DNA of 64,000 nucleotides from JAWLHU01 sp049324875. Lineage in GTDB: Bacteria; Bacillota; Sulfobacillia; Symbiobacteriales; Symbiobacteriaceae. Under the pieces are notes generated by a model. It saw nothing but the letters and a program-made list of their open reading frames with translations. It had not been told where the DNA came from and made no database searches. Below, piece by piece: positions 50,759 to 59,760 of this stretch (its first letter is position 1; each line of letters begins with the position of its first letter). The translations under genes and the position numbers were made by a program. The DNA is taken from the NCBI GenBank assembly GCA_049324875.1, contig JBMONC010000058.1, positions 16,750 through 80,749 on the forward strand. The letters run 5' to 3'.

Positions 50759-51292
50759 TCAGTGGGGGCCGAGGGGGAAGGTGCGGGCGATGTCCCAGCG
50801 CCCCTTGCCCCGCAGCAGGTGGATCCGGTCCACCACGAACCGGCGCCGGAAGGAGACCTCGGAGAGGATCTTCCGGGCCTCGGTGATATCCTCGGGCGCC
50901 AGCTTGTCGGCCAGGGTGAGGTGCGGGGTGAACTCCTGCCCCTCGTACTTCTCCTGCAGGGTCTCCACGAAGCCGTCCAGGCCGTCCACCAGATCCCAGT
51001 GCAGGTCGGAGAGGTGGCCGTTCTCGTGGACCTTCACGTAGAGGATCGAGTTCCGGAAGACCCCCAGGCCGCCCAGCCGGATCTCGAAGGGCTCCCACTG
51101 GCGGCAGATCTCCTCCAACTGCTCGATCACCGCCGCTCCGGTCATCCGGTAGAGGAAGGGGGATTTAACGGTGATGTGGGGCGGCGCCGGGTAGCGCAGC
51201 AGGGGATGCTTGTCACGAATGGCCAGCAGTTCACGATACAGGTCCGCCGGCGGGAGGATCACCACGCCGTAGGCGTACGTGGGTCTAGTCAT
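50759..51292 (-). CDS. 2H phosphoesterase (YjcG/2'-5' RNA ligase family)
   Basis: 177 aa from ATG 51292 (an in-frame ATG at 51304 is also possible). The two catalytic HxT motifs of the 2H superfamily are HITV (in PAPPHITVKSP, about residue 40) and HLTL (in FTPHLTLADK, about 124). Such cytoplasmic enzymes act on 2',3'-cyclic or 2'-5' phosphodiesters. The YjcG-like N-terminus (YGVVILPPADL) supports the Firmicute subgroup. Confidence 0.85.
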   Translation of the reverse strand: MTRPTYAYGVVILPPADLYRELLAIRDKHPLLRYPAPPHITVKSPFLYRMTGAAVIEQLEEICRQWEPFEIRLGGLGVFRNSILYVKVHENGHLSDLHWDLVDGLDGFVETLQEKYEGQEFTPHLTLADKLAPEDITEARKILSEVSFRRRFVVDRIHLLRGKGRWDIARTFPLGPH

Positions 51293-51453
51293 CGCGGCCT
51301 TCATACCCTTCTGGTACTTGTTTGGTTAGGTCGTTCTCTTACAGAGGCATTCGCCCTGCGGATTCCCTTCCCCTTCGGCAGGAATTGGAAGGGGTCATGG
51401 CGAACATGTTTTCGGGATCGAAGGATCCGCTGAGCAAACGGAGGGCATGATTC

Positions 51454-51906
51454 ATGGATGCGAAGGCGATTGTGCTGGAGAACCTGCGAACCGAGCGCCG
51501 GCTGACCCGGGAGACGGTGGTGGCCATGACCGACGGCGACATGGACTTCCGCCCCACCCCGGAGCAGATGGACTTCGGCACCCAGGCGCTGCACATCCTC
51601 TCGGCGTACAGCACGCTGATGGAGGCGCTGTCGGGGAAGGGCTGGAACTGGGAGCAGGGCATGACCCGGGCCACCTGCCCGACCCAGGCGGCGATCCTGG
51701 AGCTGTACGACGCGGAGACCGCCCGGCTGCTGGCCTTTGTGGAGGGGCTGGAGCCCGAGGAGTTCTACACCGTTGTCCAGACCGGGTGGGGGGCGAAGGA
51801 GGCGGTGCTGGCGCTCTTCATGGGCTGGATGACCCATGAGGCGCACCACCGGGGGCAGATGGTCACCTACCTGCGCCTGAAGGGCATGACCCCCGCTCCC
51901 TATTAG
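51454..51906 (+). CDS. DinB-family four-helix protein
   Basis: 150 aa, ATG 8 nt after GGAGGG. The DinB/YfiT metal triad is present: His in TQALHILSAYS (about residue 49) and the pair in THEAHHRGQMVTYLRLKG (about 128-132). These are thiol-dependent transferases or detoxification proteins; some are DNA-damage inducible. Individual function unknown. Confidence 0.87.
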   Translation: MDAKAIVLENLRTERRLTRETVVAMTDGDMDFRPTPEQMDFGTQALHILSAYSTLMEALSGKGWNWEQGMTRATCPTQAAILELYDAETARLLAFVEGLEPEEFYTVVQTGWGAKEAVLALFMGWMTHEAHHRGQMVTYLRLKGMTPAPY

Positions 51907-52013
51907 GACGAGCATCCGCCCGGTTCCGCCACGCTATACAGGCCGCGCTGCCCCCGCCCGGGGTGGCGCGGTATCGGCCTTTCTTGAGATCTTTCGTGGG
52001 AGGTGCCATTCGC

Positions 52014-52784
52014 ATGCCGCGCGTGTGGACCTATCGCCCCCGGCGGTTGATGTGGGGGCTCAGCCTCGCCGCCGGCGGGCTGATCCTGGGCTTCCATCTG
52101 GCGGGGATCCCCGGCCAGAGTCTCTTCCCGCTCCTGGTTACAGGCCTCTGGATGCCGCCCTTCTTCCTGAGCACGACCTACCTGCTGCTGCCGGGGGCGC
52201 TCCTGCTCCTCTCGGGCCACCTGGAGCGGCCGGCGGTACCGCTGGCGGTGGCCGCCTGGAGCCGGCACGGGGGCCGGTGGGCCATTACCTGGAGCGAGGG
52301 GAGGCGAGAGCGGCGGGTTCTGGTGGATGATCCCGGGGGGCGCCTCCCGGGGAACGGGTTTGAACCTGACCAGGAGGGGCCGCGGACCGAGGCGGAGGTG
52401 CGGAAGCGCTACCCGGTGGCGATCATGATGGAGGGGTTCTGGTGGCTCCCCGTCATCCTGGGGCTGGCCTTTGGCAGTCAGGCCCTGGTCATCCACCGGC
52501 AGGAGGTGCTCTGGTACCTGCCCCTGCTCGCCCTGCCCTGGATCGCCCTCCGGCTCTCCACCTACCGGTACCTCGTCCTGGAGGAGGAACAACTCTGGTA
52601 CCTCCAGGAGGGGAAGGAGCCCCATCCGATCCCCCTGGCACAGGTGACGGGGATCGAACAGGGCGCCCTCACTGCGCGGGTCCGCACGGCAGACCCGGCC
52701 CATCCGGTGATCCCGGTCAACCCGTTCTGGAGCGCCGGCCTGATCCGGCACCTGCGGGAGCACCTGCGCTCCCGGTCGGGGTGA
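52014..52784 (+). CDS. Integral membrane protein of unknown function (PH-domain-like pattern)
   Basis: 256 aa from ATG 52014, 8 nt after GGGAGGTG. Four hydrophobic segments in two pairs (about 15-70 and about 140-180) flank a basic cytosolic loop. The C-terminus (YLVLEEEQLWYLQEGKEPHPIPLAQVTGIEQG) resembles the short bacterial PH-like pattern following membrane helices. Its 3' end overlaps the convergent EamA gene by 68 bp. Confidence 0.65.
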   Translation: MPRVWTYRPRRLMWGLSLAAGGLILGFHLAGIPGQSLFPLLVTGLWMPPFFLSTTYLLLPGALLLLSGHLERPAVPLAVAAWSRHGGRWAITWSEGRRERRVLVDDPGGRLPGNGFEPDQEGPRTEAEVRKRYPVAIMMEGFWWLPVILGLAFGSQALVIHRQEVLWYLPLLALPWIALRLSTYRYLVLEEEQLWYLQEGKEPHPIPLAQVTGIEQGALTARVRTADPAHPVIPVNPFWSAGLIRHLREHLRSRSG

Positions 52785-53658
52785 GCAGCACCGCCGACCC
52801 CAGCAGCACCAGCGCCCCGCCCAGGAGCGAGACCGCCGTGGGCCGCTCGCCCAAAAAGAGCAGGGCGAAGAGGATGGCGCTGACCGGATCCAGGTAGGCC
52901 AGCACCCCGACGTACTGCACCTTGGCGTGGCGGAGTCCGTAGAAGTAGAGCACCAGGGCCAGGGCGGTGTGGACCACCCCGATCACCGCCAGCAGCCCGA
53001 TGGCGCCGGCGGGCGCCGACCACATGGCCGCCGAGAGCTCCGGCGAGAGCAGGACCACGGGGAGCAGCACGGCGCTGGCCACCAGGGTCTGGACCAGCAC
53101 CAGCTGGGTCGCCTGCACCCCGCTCAGCCACCGGCCGGTGATGGTGACCGTGGCGTAGAAGGCGGCGGCGGTCAGGCCATACCCGATGCCCGCCACATCC
53201 GACCCGCTCAGGGCCTGGCCGGGCTGGTAGAGCATCAGGAAGATCCCGCCCACGGCCAGCCCGGTCGCCACCACCGTCTTGAACTCCAGCCGCTCCTTCA
53301 GCAGGAGGGGCGCGGCCAGCGCCACCATCACCGGGGCGGCGTAGTAGGAGAGGACGGCGTTGGAGACGGTGGTGGTGGCCACCGCCTTGAAGAAGAAGAG
53401 CCAGTTGGCGGCCAGCGCCAGACCGCTGAAGAGCAGCAGCGCCAGGCGGCCCGCCCTGCCGGAGCCCGGGGGGAGCAGCGGGGGGCGCACCCCGCCCAGG
53501 AACCGCTGCAGGAGCTGGAGCAGGCCAAGGGCCAGGGCGCCGATCAGCACCCGGTAGGTGACGGTGACCAGCGGATCCTGCCCGGCCTTGCGGGCGAAGA
53601 CCCCGACGCTTCCCCAGATCAGCATCGATGCGATGACGGCGAGATATCCCTGCGGCAT
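52717..53658 (-). CDS. EamA-family (DMT) metabolite transporter
   Basis: 313 aa, ATG 53658 with GGAGG 7 nt upstream. Ten hydrophobic segments in two EamA halves. Typical elements are SMLIWGSVGVFARK at the N-terminus, YRVLIGALALG, YYAAPVMVALAAPLLLKERL in half one and AYLDPVSAILFALLFLGERP in half two. Substrate unknown (amino acids or drugs in relatives). Confidence 0.88.
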   Translation of the reverse strand: MPQGYLAVIASMLIWGSVGVFARKAGQDPLVTVTYRVLIGALALGLLQLLQRFLGGVRPPLLPPGSGRAGRLALLLFSGLALAANWLFFFKAVATTTVSNAVLSYYAAPVMVALAAPLLLKERLEFKTVVATGLAVGGIFLMLYQPGQALSGSDVAGIGYGLTAAAFYATVTITGRWLSGVQATQLVLVQTLVASAVLLPVVLLSPELSAAMWSAPAGAIGLLAVIGVVHTALALVLYFYGLRHAKVQYVGVLAYLDPVSAILFALLFLGERPTAVSLLGGALVLLGSAVLLTPTGSAGAPAGAGSGRRSRTG

Positions 53659-53729
53659 ATCGATCCTCCACCTCTGCCCGATCTTGCTCCTATTCGCTGT
53701 CCAGCCGCCCTCCCCTGCTGAAAAACCCC

Positions 53730-53758
53730 TTGCGCGATGCGAATGGATCGGGCATACT
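53730..53758 (+). promoter_or_regulatory. Promoter of the T-box-argS transcript
   Basis: TTGCGC (53730-53735), 17 bp, CATACT (53753-53758). Its -35 is the same hexamer used by both tRNA promoters in this window. Confidence 0.6.
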
Positions 53759-53764
53759 CATTGA

Positions 53765-54014
53765 AAATGTGATCCAATGATGGGGAGAGTACAGCCAGGT
53801 GGGCGGTGCAGCGAGTCCGGGCAGGTGGAAGCCGGACCCGAAGCCTGGGTGGAAGCGGACCCCGGAGGAGCTGCCTGAAGGGCCGGTGAGGCCTGCGTAG
53901 GGTGTGACGGGTGCGCCCGGTACAGCGCCTGGAGCGGCCCGGTGAGTCCACCGGGCAATGAGAGTGGCACCGCGGTCTGGCGACCGCCTCTTCGAAAGGA
54001 GGCGGTCGTTTTTT
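53765..54014 (+). ncRNA. T-box leader regulating argS, specifier CGG
   Basis: The conserved T-box segment AGAGTGGCACCGCGG (53961-53975) precedes a terminator stem GACCGCCTC / GAGGCGGTC with a T6 tail (53982-54014). Upstream, stem I has the apical pattern CAGCGAGTCCGG...GGTGGAAGCCGGA (53807-53835). Its 3' side reads GAAG-CGG-ACCCCGGAG, so the specifier is probably CGG (53856-53858), an Arg codon. Uncharged tRNA-Arg should favour antitermination and argS expression. Confidence 0.92.
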
Positions 54015-54041
54015 CATCAGCGTTGATGGGAGGGATGGGCT

Positions 54042-55769
54042 GTGTCCTGGTTTTACACCCCGGTGATCGATCTCCTGAAACCCCACCTGCCCCTGGAGGA
54101 AGCAGCCATCCGAGGGCTGCTCTCGGCCCCGCCGGACCCGAGCCTTGGCGATGTCGCCCTCCCCTGCTTCGCCCTGGCCCGGCAGATGCGGCAGGCGCCC
54201 CAGGCGATTGCCGCCGACCTGGCCGGCAGGGTGAGGCCGGCCCCGCCCATCGCTGCGGTGGAGGCGGCCGGGCCCTACCTGAATCTCCGGCTCGACCGGG
54301 CGCTGGCCGGGGCGATGCTGATCCGGGAGGCGCTCTCCCAGGGCGAGCGATGGGGCGGCTCCTTGGTAGGGGTGGGCCAGACCGTCTGCATCGACTTCTG
54401 CTCCCCCAACGTGGCCCGGCGGATGCACCTGGGCCACCTGCGCTCCACCGTCATCGGCAAGTCGCTGGCCCGGCTGCACGAGGCGCTGGGCTACCGGGTG
54501 GTGAAGATCAACTTCCTGGGCGACTGGGGGACCCAGTTCGGCAAGCTGATCGCCGGCTGGCTGCGCTGGGGCGATCCCGCCGCGGCGGCGGTTGACCCCA
54601 TCGCCGAGCTGCAGCGGGTCTATGTCCGGTTCAACACCGCCGCCAAGGAGGATCCGGCCCTGGAGGAGGAGGGGCGGGCCTGGTTCCGCCGGCTGGAGGA
54701 GGGGCACCCGGAGGCGCGCCGCCTCTGGGCCTGGATCCGGGAGATCAGCCTGAAGCAGATGGGCCAGACGCTGGCCCTGCTCGATGTCAGCTTTGATGAC
54801 TACAACGGCGAGGCCTTCTACGAGCAGCGGAACCAGGCGGTGGTCCGGCTGCTGGCCGAGCAGGGGCTGCTGACCGAGAGCGAGGGGGCTCAGGTGGTGG
54901 AGCTGGAGGGTCTGCCGCCCTGCCTGATCCTCAAGCGTGACGGCGCCACCCTCTACGCCACCAGGGATATCGCTGCCGCCCTGCACCGGCAGGAGCTCTA
55001 CCAGCCGGCCCGCTCGCTCTACGTGGTCGACCTGGGACAGGCGGTCCACTTCAAGCAGGTCTTTGCCGTCCTGGCGAAGATGGGGATGGACTGGGCGGCC
55101 AACCTGGTCCACGTGGGCTTCGGCGTCATGCTGACCAACGGCAAGCGGCTGCGGACCCGGGCCGGCGACGTGATCTTCCTGGAGGATGTGCTGCATCAGG
55201 CGATCGAGGCGGCACGGGCCGAACTGGAGGCCCGCAGCCCCGGCATGGAGGGGGCCGATGAGGTGGCCCGGGCCATCGGGGTGGGTGCGGTCATCTTCAA
55301 CGACCTGAAGTCCAACCGGGTGAACGATATCGACTTCAAGCCCGGCGAGGCGGTCAGCTTCGACGGGGAGACGGGGCCCTATCTTCAGTACGCCCACGCC
55401 CGGTGCCGGAGCCTGCTGCGGAAGGCGGAGGCTGAGGGTCTGCCGGCGGGCGCCGAGGCGCTCTCTGCCGCCCTGGAGGGCGGCCATCCGGCCCTGGCCG
55501 GCGATGCCGAGTGGGCGCTGCTGACCGCCATCGCCGGATTCCCAACCGCCGTCCACGAGGCGGCGATGCGGTGCGAGCCTCACCTGGTCGCCCGGTCGAC
55601 GCTGGAGGTGGCCAAGGCGCTCAACCGGTTCTACCACGAGAGCCCGATCCTGCGGGCGGAGCCTGCTCTGCGGACCGCCCGGCTCGCCCTGGTGGCCACC
55701 GCCGGCCTCACGCTCCGCCGCGGCCTCTGGGTGCTGGGGCTGGAGGCGCCGCCGATGCGGGCAGAGTAG
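54042..55769 (+). CDS. argS: Arginyl-tRNA synthetase
   Basis: 575 aa from GTG 54042, 8 nt after GGAGGG. Class I synthetase: an N-terminal Arg-tRNA-synthetase domain (residues 1-95) is followed by the HIGH equivalent HLGH in ARRMHLGHLRST, FLGDWGTQFG, and a KMSK-position sequence RLRTRAGD. The DALR anticodon domain (AHARCRSLLRK, ARLALVATAGLTLRRGLWVLGLEAP) closes the protein. The HIGH-loop ARRM in place of the usual AKPF/H, and RLRTRAGD in place of MSTRKGN, are departures. Controlled by the T-box upstream. Confidence 0.95.
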   Translation: MSWFYTPVIDLLKPHLPLEEAAIRGLLSAPPDPSLGDVALPCFALARQMRQAPQAIAADLAGRVRPAPPIAAVEAAGPYLNLRLDRALAGAMLIREALSQGERWGGSLVGVGQTVCIDFCSPNVARRMHLGHLRSTVIGKSLARLHEALGYRVVKINFLGDWGTQFGKLIAGWLRWGDPAAAAVDPIAELQRVYVRFNTAAKEDPALEEEGRAWFRRLEEGHPEARRLWAWIREISLKQMGQTLALLDVSFDDYNGEAFYEQRNQAVVRLLAEQGLLTESEGAQVVELEGLPPCLILKRDGATLYATRDIAAALHRQELYQPARSLYVVDLGQAVHFKQVFAVLAKMGMDWAANLVHVGFGVMLTNGKRLRTRAGDVIFLEDVLHQAIEAARAELEARSPGMEGADEVARAIGVGAVIFNDLKSNRVNDIDFKPGEAVSFDGETGPYLQYAHARCRSLLRKAEAEGLPAGAEALSAALEGGHPALAGDAEWALLTAIAGFPTAVHEAAMRCEPHLVARSTLEVAKALNRFYHESPILRAEPALRTARLALVATAGLTLRRGLWVLGLEAPPMRAE

Positions 55770-55807
55770 TGCAGTCACCGCCGGCCCGATGCCGATCAAC
55801 AACCGTG

Positions 55808-55842
55808 GACTCCAGTCTAAAAAAAGACTGGAGTCTATCTTT
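55808..55842 (+). terminator. Terminator after argS
   Basis: Perfect 11-bp stem GACTCCAGTCT / AGACTGGAGTC with an A6 loop, followed by TATCTTTT. Confidence 0.85.
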
Positions 55843-55889
55843 TGGCCATCGACGACGGAGAGGCGATGCCGGGCAGTAGTCAGCCTTGC

Positions 55890-56024
55890 TTACCCCACCC
55901 CGCCAGCCAGGCCCGTCAGGACGAGCCGTCGACCACGTTCCGAAGCCGCCTCCCGTAGGCTCTGGGCCAGCTGCCGCTGCTGCTTCTGTATCCCGGCCTG
56001 AATCGGGATGAAGTGGTCAGCCAT
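55890..56024 (-). CDS. Possible 44-residue small protein
   Basis: ATG 56024 (GGGTGA 7 nt before) to TAA 55890. The sequence starts ADHFIPIQAGIQKQQRQLAQ, is helical and Gln/Arg-rich, and ends in a short hydrophobic LVLTGLAGGVG. Good codon pattern but a modest ribosome site. It is divergent from the coat genes. Confidence 0.4.
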   Translation of the reverse strand: MADHFIPIQAGIQKQQRQLAQSLREAASERGRRLVLTGLAGGVG

Positions 56025-56184
56025 GTTCAATCACCCGCCTGTGGTTGATGGTTCACCTGATGGATTTCATGATAACTGCCGTGGCGAAGCTCTGCTTCCC
56101 AAGTCCTCCCGGTGGATTTCCAGGCATTCCGCCGTCGGTGATGGGGAACATAACAGAGGGTTGGAGAGAAAGGAGGGAGTGGCC

Positions 56185-56475
56185 ATGCAGCATCACCACG
56201 AACCGATGCTTCCGCTGACCGAGAAGGATCTGGCCTATCTGCACGACATGCTCTCCTGGGAGCTGGTGGCGACCAAGAAGGCCTACCAGTACGCCCACCA
56301 GACCCTGGAGCCAGACTGCCGCCATCTGATGTTCCGGATGGCCGAGCAGCACCAGCGGAACTGGGAACGGCTCCTGGGCCACCTGCAGGAGCATGTGGAC
56401 CGGACGATTCAGGCCAACATTCCCGGTGGTCAGGCCGCCCTGACCGGCGCTCAGCCGCTCAACACCCACGCCTGA
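56185..56475 (+). CDS. Coat-associated ferritin-like helical protein
   Basis: 96 aa from ATG 56185, 8 nt after AAAGGAGGG. A His-rich start (QHHHEP) is followed by two long helices (LTEKDLAYLHDMLSWELVATKK and CRHLMFRMAEQHQRNWERLLG; each about 20-25 residues) with the spacing of CotF-like proteins. It forms an operon with the next gene (16-bp gap). A sporulation-sigma-type CATAACA lies 36 bp upstream, but this is a weak cue. Confidence 0.65.
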   Translation: MQHHHEPMLPLTEKDLAYLHDMLSWELVATKKAYQYAHQTLEPDCRHLMFRMAEQHQRNWERLLGHLQEHVDRTIQANIPGGQAALTGAQPLNTHA

Positions 56476-56490
56476 GGGAGGAGGTCCGCG

Positions 56491-56898
56491 ATGCAGAACC
56501 AGATGGCTCAGCCGCAGTTCAACCTGGAGGGCGGCCGCCTGGTGATGTTCCACCAGGACCACACCGGCCTGCCCCAGACCAAGGATCCCACCGTCAATGA
56601 CCGGGACCGGATGCAGGACCTGCTCAGCCAGGAGAAGTACCTGACCGATGCCTACAACGTGGCGATGTTCGAGGCCGGTCACGACGAGCTGAGCGAGACG
56701 ATCAAGGAGAACTTCGACCAGTGCCACCGCATTCAACGGGAGATCTACAGCACCATGTTCCAGAAGGGCTGGTACAAGCTGCCTGTGGCCGATGCTGAAT
56801 CGGTGATGCACACCTTCAACCAGTTCCAGCAGTACCAGGTGCAGCTGCCCTTCCCGTCCGGGCGGCAGCAGGGCCAGATGGACCGCCGTTCCCACTGA
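56491..56898 (+). CDS. CotF-family spore coat protein
   Basis: 135 aa, ATG after GGGAGGAGG. The CotF domain (PF07875) is recognisable: DRMQDLLSQEKYLTDAYNVA, then helix FDQCHRIQREIYSTMFQKGW and YKLPVADAESV. The N-terminus is Gln/Met-rich and a short tail ends in basic residues. These helical-bundle proteins are laid into the coat of endospores, consistent with a gerD-like gene elsewhere in the window. Confidence 0.82.
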   Translation: MQNQMAQPQFNLEGGRLVMFHQDHTGLPQTKDPTVNDRDRMQDLLSQEKYLTDAYNVAMFEAGHDELSETIKENFDQCHRIQREIYSTMFQKGWYKLPVADAESVMHTFNQFQQYQVQLPFPSGRQQGQMDRRSH

Positions 56899-56925
56899 GG
56901 CTGTGCAGCCAGCATCACGCAGAGA

Positions 56926-56954
56926 GGCGGGGCCGGGAAGATCCCGGCCTCGCC
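56926..56954 (+). terminator. Hairpin after the coat genes
   Basis: 13-bp stem GGCGGGGCCGGGA / TCCCGGCCTCGCC (one G-T pair) with loop AGA. No U-run. Confidence 0.45.
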
Positions 56955-57055
56955 GCCGCGCGCGGGATCAGCAACCCGCGCGCAACAGGCGCACCATGTG
57001 CTACCATAGCACCGTGGACAGAACGCGATCCCCAGACAAGGTGGTCTAGACGGGT

Positions 57056-58048
57056 ATGAGCGCGATCGATGTGCGGAACCTGACCAAGGAGTTCAGGCGG
57101 TACCAGAGCCGCCCCGGGCTCGCCGGGGCGTTTCGGGACCTCTTCCACCGGGAGCACACCACCTTCCGGGCGGTGGACCAGATCAGCCTGCAGGTTGAGC
57201 GGGGCGAGATCGTGGGGTATATCGGCGCCAACGGCTCCGGCAAGTCCACCACCATCAAGATGCTGACCGGGATTCTGGTCCCCACCGCCGGCCATGTCCG
57301 GGTGAACGGGTACGACCCGCAGGAGGGAAGGACGAGCCTGACCTTCAAGCGGACGATCGGGGTGGTCTTCGGCCAGCGCTCCCAGCTCTGGTGGGATATC
57401 GCCGTGCAGGAGTCCTTCCGGCTGCTGCAGCGGATCTACCGGGTGGGGGAGGCCGACTTCCGGGAGTACTTCCTGGGCGAGGTGGTGGAGGTGCTCTCCA
57501 TCGGCGAGCTGATGGCCACCCCGGTCCGGAAGCTCTCCCTGGGCCAGCGGATGCGCTGCGAGCTGGCGGCGGCCCTGCTCCACCGGCCCTCGCTCCTCTT
57601 CCTGGACGAGCCGACCATCGGGCTGGATGTCTCGGTCAAGCTGCGGATCCGGGAGTTCCTCAAGCAGATCAACCAGCGCTACGGCACGACGATCCTGCTG
57701 ACCACCCACGACCTGACCGACATCGAGGCGCTCTGCCGGCGGGTGGTGATGCTGGACCACGGCCGGATCGTCTACGACGGCGCCCTGGCCGACCTGCGCC
57801 GGAACTGGGCCGGGGAGCGGACGGTCCGGGTGGTCTTCGCCGAGCCGGTGGAGATCGCCGCCCTGGGCCGCCCGGCCACACGGGAGGATGGGGTGACCTA
57901 CCGGATCCCCATCGGGGCGGAGGAGACGCTCTCCGACCTGCTGACCGGCCTGGTCCGGCTCGGCCCGGTGCGGGACGTGGCGATCCTGGAGGCATCGATG
58001 GAGGAGATCGTCCGCCGGATCTATGAAGGGGGAGGTGCCACGGCATGA
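57056..58048 (+). CDS. ABC-2 exporter ATPase
   Basis: 330 aa. NatA/DrrA-type domain: Walker A GANGSGKST (about residue 61), Q loop GVVFGQRSQLWW (subfamily-typical), signature LSLGQRMR, Walker B LFLDEPTIGLD, H loop THDLTDIE. The C-terminal domain is about 80 residues. The GQRSQLWW Q-loop sequence is characteristic of ATPases paired with the ABC2_membrane_6 permeases found two genes on. It overlaps the next gene by 4 bp (ATGA). Confidence 0.9.
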   Translation: MSAIDVRNLTKEFRRYQSRPGLAGAFRDLFHREHTTFRAVDQISLQVERGEIVGYIGANGSGKSTTIKMLTGILVPTAGHVRVNGYDPQEGRTSLTFKRTIGVVFGQRSQLWWDIAVQESFRLLQRIYRVGEADFREYFLGEVVEVLSIGELMATPVRKLSLGQRMRCELAAALLHRPSLLFLDEPTIGLDVSVKLRIREFLKQINQRYGTTILLTTHDLTDIEALCRRVVMLDHGRIVYDGALADLRRNWAGERTVRVVFAEPVEIAALGRPATREDGVTYRIPIGAEETLSDLLTGLVRLGPVRDVAILEASMEEIVRRIYEGGGATA

Positions 58049-58965
58049 CGGAGAAGATTACCCTGGGGGTCGTCGGGCTGGGCTCCATCGCACGGAAGGC
58101 GCACCTGCCGGTGCTGATCGCCCATCCGGGTGTGGAGATCATCGGGCTGGCCAGCCGCAGCGGCGCTCAGGTGGAGGAGCTGGCCTCCCAGTACCGGCTC
58201 AGCCTGAAGGCCCGGAGCTTTGAGGAGATCCTGAAGGTCCGGCCCCGGGCGGCCTACCTGCTGAGCGCCACCGAGGCGCATGCCGAGCAAGCGCTTGCTT
58301 TGCTGGAGGCGGGGATCGCCCTCTTCATGGAGAAGCCGCTGGCCAACAGCCTGGCCGAGGCGGAGGCGATTGTGGCGGCAGCCCGGGGGCGGCTGCTGAT
58401 GGTCGGCTTCAACCGGCGCTTCGCCCCCGCCTACCGCCGGGCCCTGGCGCTCTTCGCCGAGTCGGGCCGGCCGGTGGAGCTGGCGGTGATCCAGAAGCAC
58501 CGGAGCGGCTCCCACGCCGGTTGGGGGCTCCGGCAGGCGGTGATGGACGACACCATCCACATCATCGACCTGGCCCGCTTCTTCGGCGGCGCCGACCTGC
58601 GGGTGGTGGGGGCGCAGGCCCGGCCCGGGCTGGTGGCCGCCCAGCTGCGGGGCGGGGCAGCGGTCCAGCTCTCCCAGACCTACGGGGCCGGGGCTGACCT
58701 TGAGCGGGTCGAGCTGCACGGCAGCGCGCTGACGGTGATCGTGGAGCAGGTGGAGCGGCTGACGGTCCGGGAGAAGGGGGTCGAGCGGGTGGAGCCGCTC
58801 TTTGGCTCCTGGACCCCGACCCTGGAGCGGCGGGGGATCGGGCCGGAGCTGGAGCACTTCCTCCACTGCCTGCGGACCGGCGCCCGGCCCGAGACCTCCG
58901 GCGAGGAGGCGCTGGCCACCCAGCGGCTGGCCGAGGCGATCCTCACGGCGGGGGGCGGGGCATAG
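58045..58965 (+). CDS. Gfo/Idh/MocA-family oxidoreductase
   Basis: 306 aa, ATG overlapping the ATPase stop. NAD(P) motif GLGSIARKAHLP (residues 11-22), EKPLANSLAEAE with the conserved EKP Lys (about 96), GFNRRFAPAYRR, and MDDTIHIIDLARFF with the catalytic-type DxxxH. These enzymes oxidise or reduce sugars and related polyols. It is wedged between the ATPase and permease genes of one operon, with only 1 bp before the permease start. Confidence 0.88.
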   Translation: MTEKITLGVVGLGSIARKAHLPVLIAHPGVEIIGLASRSGAQVEELASQYRLSLKARSFEEILKVRPRAAYLLSATEAHAEQALALLEAGIALFMEKPLANSLAEAEAIVAAARGRLLMVGFNRRFAPAYRRALALFAESGRPVELAVIQKHRSGSHAGWGLRQAVMDDTIHIIDLARFFGGADLRVVGAQARPGLVAAQLRGGAAVQLSQTYGAGADLERVELHGSALTVIVEQVERLTVREKGVERVEPLFGSWTPTLERRGIGPELEHFLHCLRTGARPETSGEEALATQRLAEAILTAGGGA

Positions 58966-58966
58966 G

Positions 58967-59755
58967 GTGCTGTACGTCGAGCTGATCCGGATCCGGTTTC
59001 TGACGATGCTGGCCTACCGGCTCAACTACTTCAGCGGGATCCTGACCTACGTGGTCTACACCGGGGGGTACTACTTCCTCTGGAGCGCCGTCTACGCCGG
59101 ACGGGAGGAGCTGCACGGCCTCTCCGCCGCCCAGATGACCACCTACCTGGTCATCTCCTGGATGACCCGTTCCTTCTATTTTAATAACCTGGACCAGGAG
59201 ATCGCCGAGGAGATCAAGAGCGGCCTGGTGGCGATTCAGCTGATCCGCCCCTACCACTACCTGATGGGCAAGCTGGTCTCCGCCTTCGGGGAGGGGCTCT
59301 TCCGGCTGCTCTTCTGGATGCTGCCCGGCATGGCGGTGGCCTCGCTCCTCTTCCCGGTCCAGTTGCCCACCTCGGCCCAGACCATCGGGATGTGGGCGCT
59401 GGCGGGCCTGCTGGCCTTCCTGGTCAACTCGCTGCTCAACGCCACCTTCGGCCTCTTCACCTTCTTCCTGCAGAGCGCCCAGGGGCTCCGCTGGGCCAAG
59501 CGGCTGGCCACCGACCTGCTCTCCGGGCTCTTCATCCCGCTCCACCTCTTTCCGGACGGGGCGCGGGCGGTGATCGACTGGCTGCCCTTTCAGGCGATCG
59601 CCTACCTGCCGAACATGATCTTCACCGGCGGCCTGACCGGGGCAGCGGCCTGGCGGGCCCTGGGGCTTCAGCTGCTCTGGGTGGCCATCCTCTCCCTGAG
59701 CACCTGGGCCTTCTGGCGGCGTGCCCGTCGCTATCTGGTGGTGCAGGGAGGGTGA
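58967..59755 (+). CDS. ABC-2 permease (ABC2_membrane_6-like), first subunit
   Basis: 262 aa from GTG 58967, one base after the oxidoreductase stop. Six hydrophobic segments, with a hallmark N-terminus (RIRFLTMLAYRLNYFSGIL) and long membrane-interface region (FNNLDQEIAEEIKSGLVAIQ, LIRPYHYLMGKL) of this permease group. It pairs with the second permease as a heterodimer. Confidence 0.85.
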   Translation: MLYVELIRIRFLTMLAYRLNYFSGILTYVVYTGGYYFLWSAVYAGREELHGLSAAQMTTYLVISWMTRSFYFNNLDQEIAEEIKSGLVAIQLIRPYHYLMGKLVSAFGEGLFRLLFWMLPGMAVASLLFPVQLPTSAQTIGMWALAGLLAFLVNSLLNATFGLFTFFLQSAQGLRWAKRLATDLLSGLFIPLHLFPDGARAVIDWLPFQAIAYLPNMIFTGGLTGAAAWRALGLQLLWVAILSLSTWAFWRRARRYLVVQGG

Positions 59756-59760
59756 GCGGC

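Noticed and set aside
56150..56160. Sporulation sigma-K/G promoter before the coat genes
   Set aside because: CATAACA resembles a -10 of that class, but no convincing -35 is found at the expected distance. Not listed as a feature.
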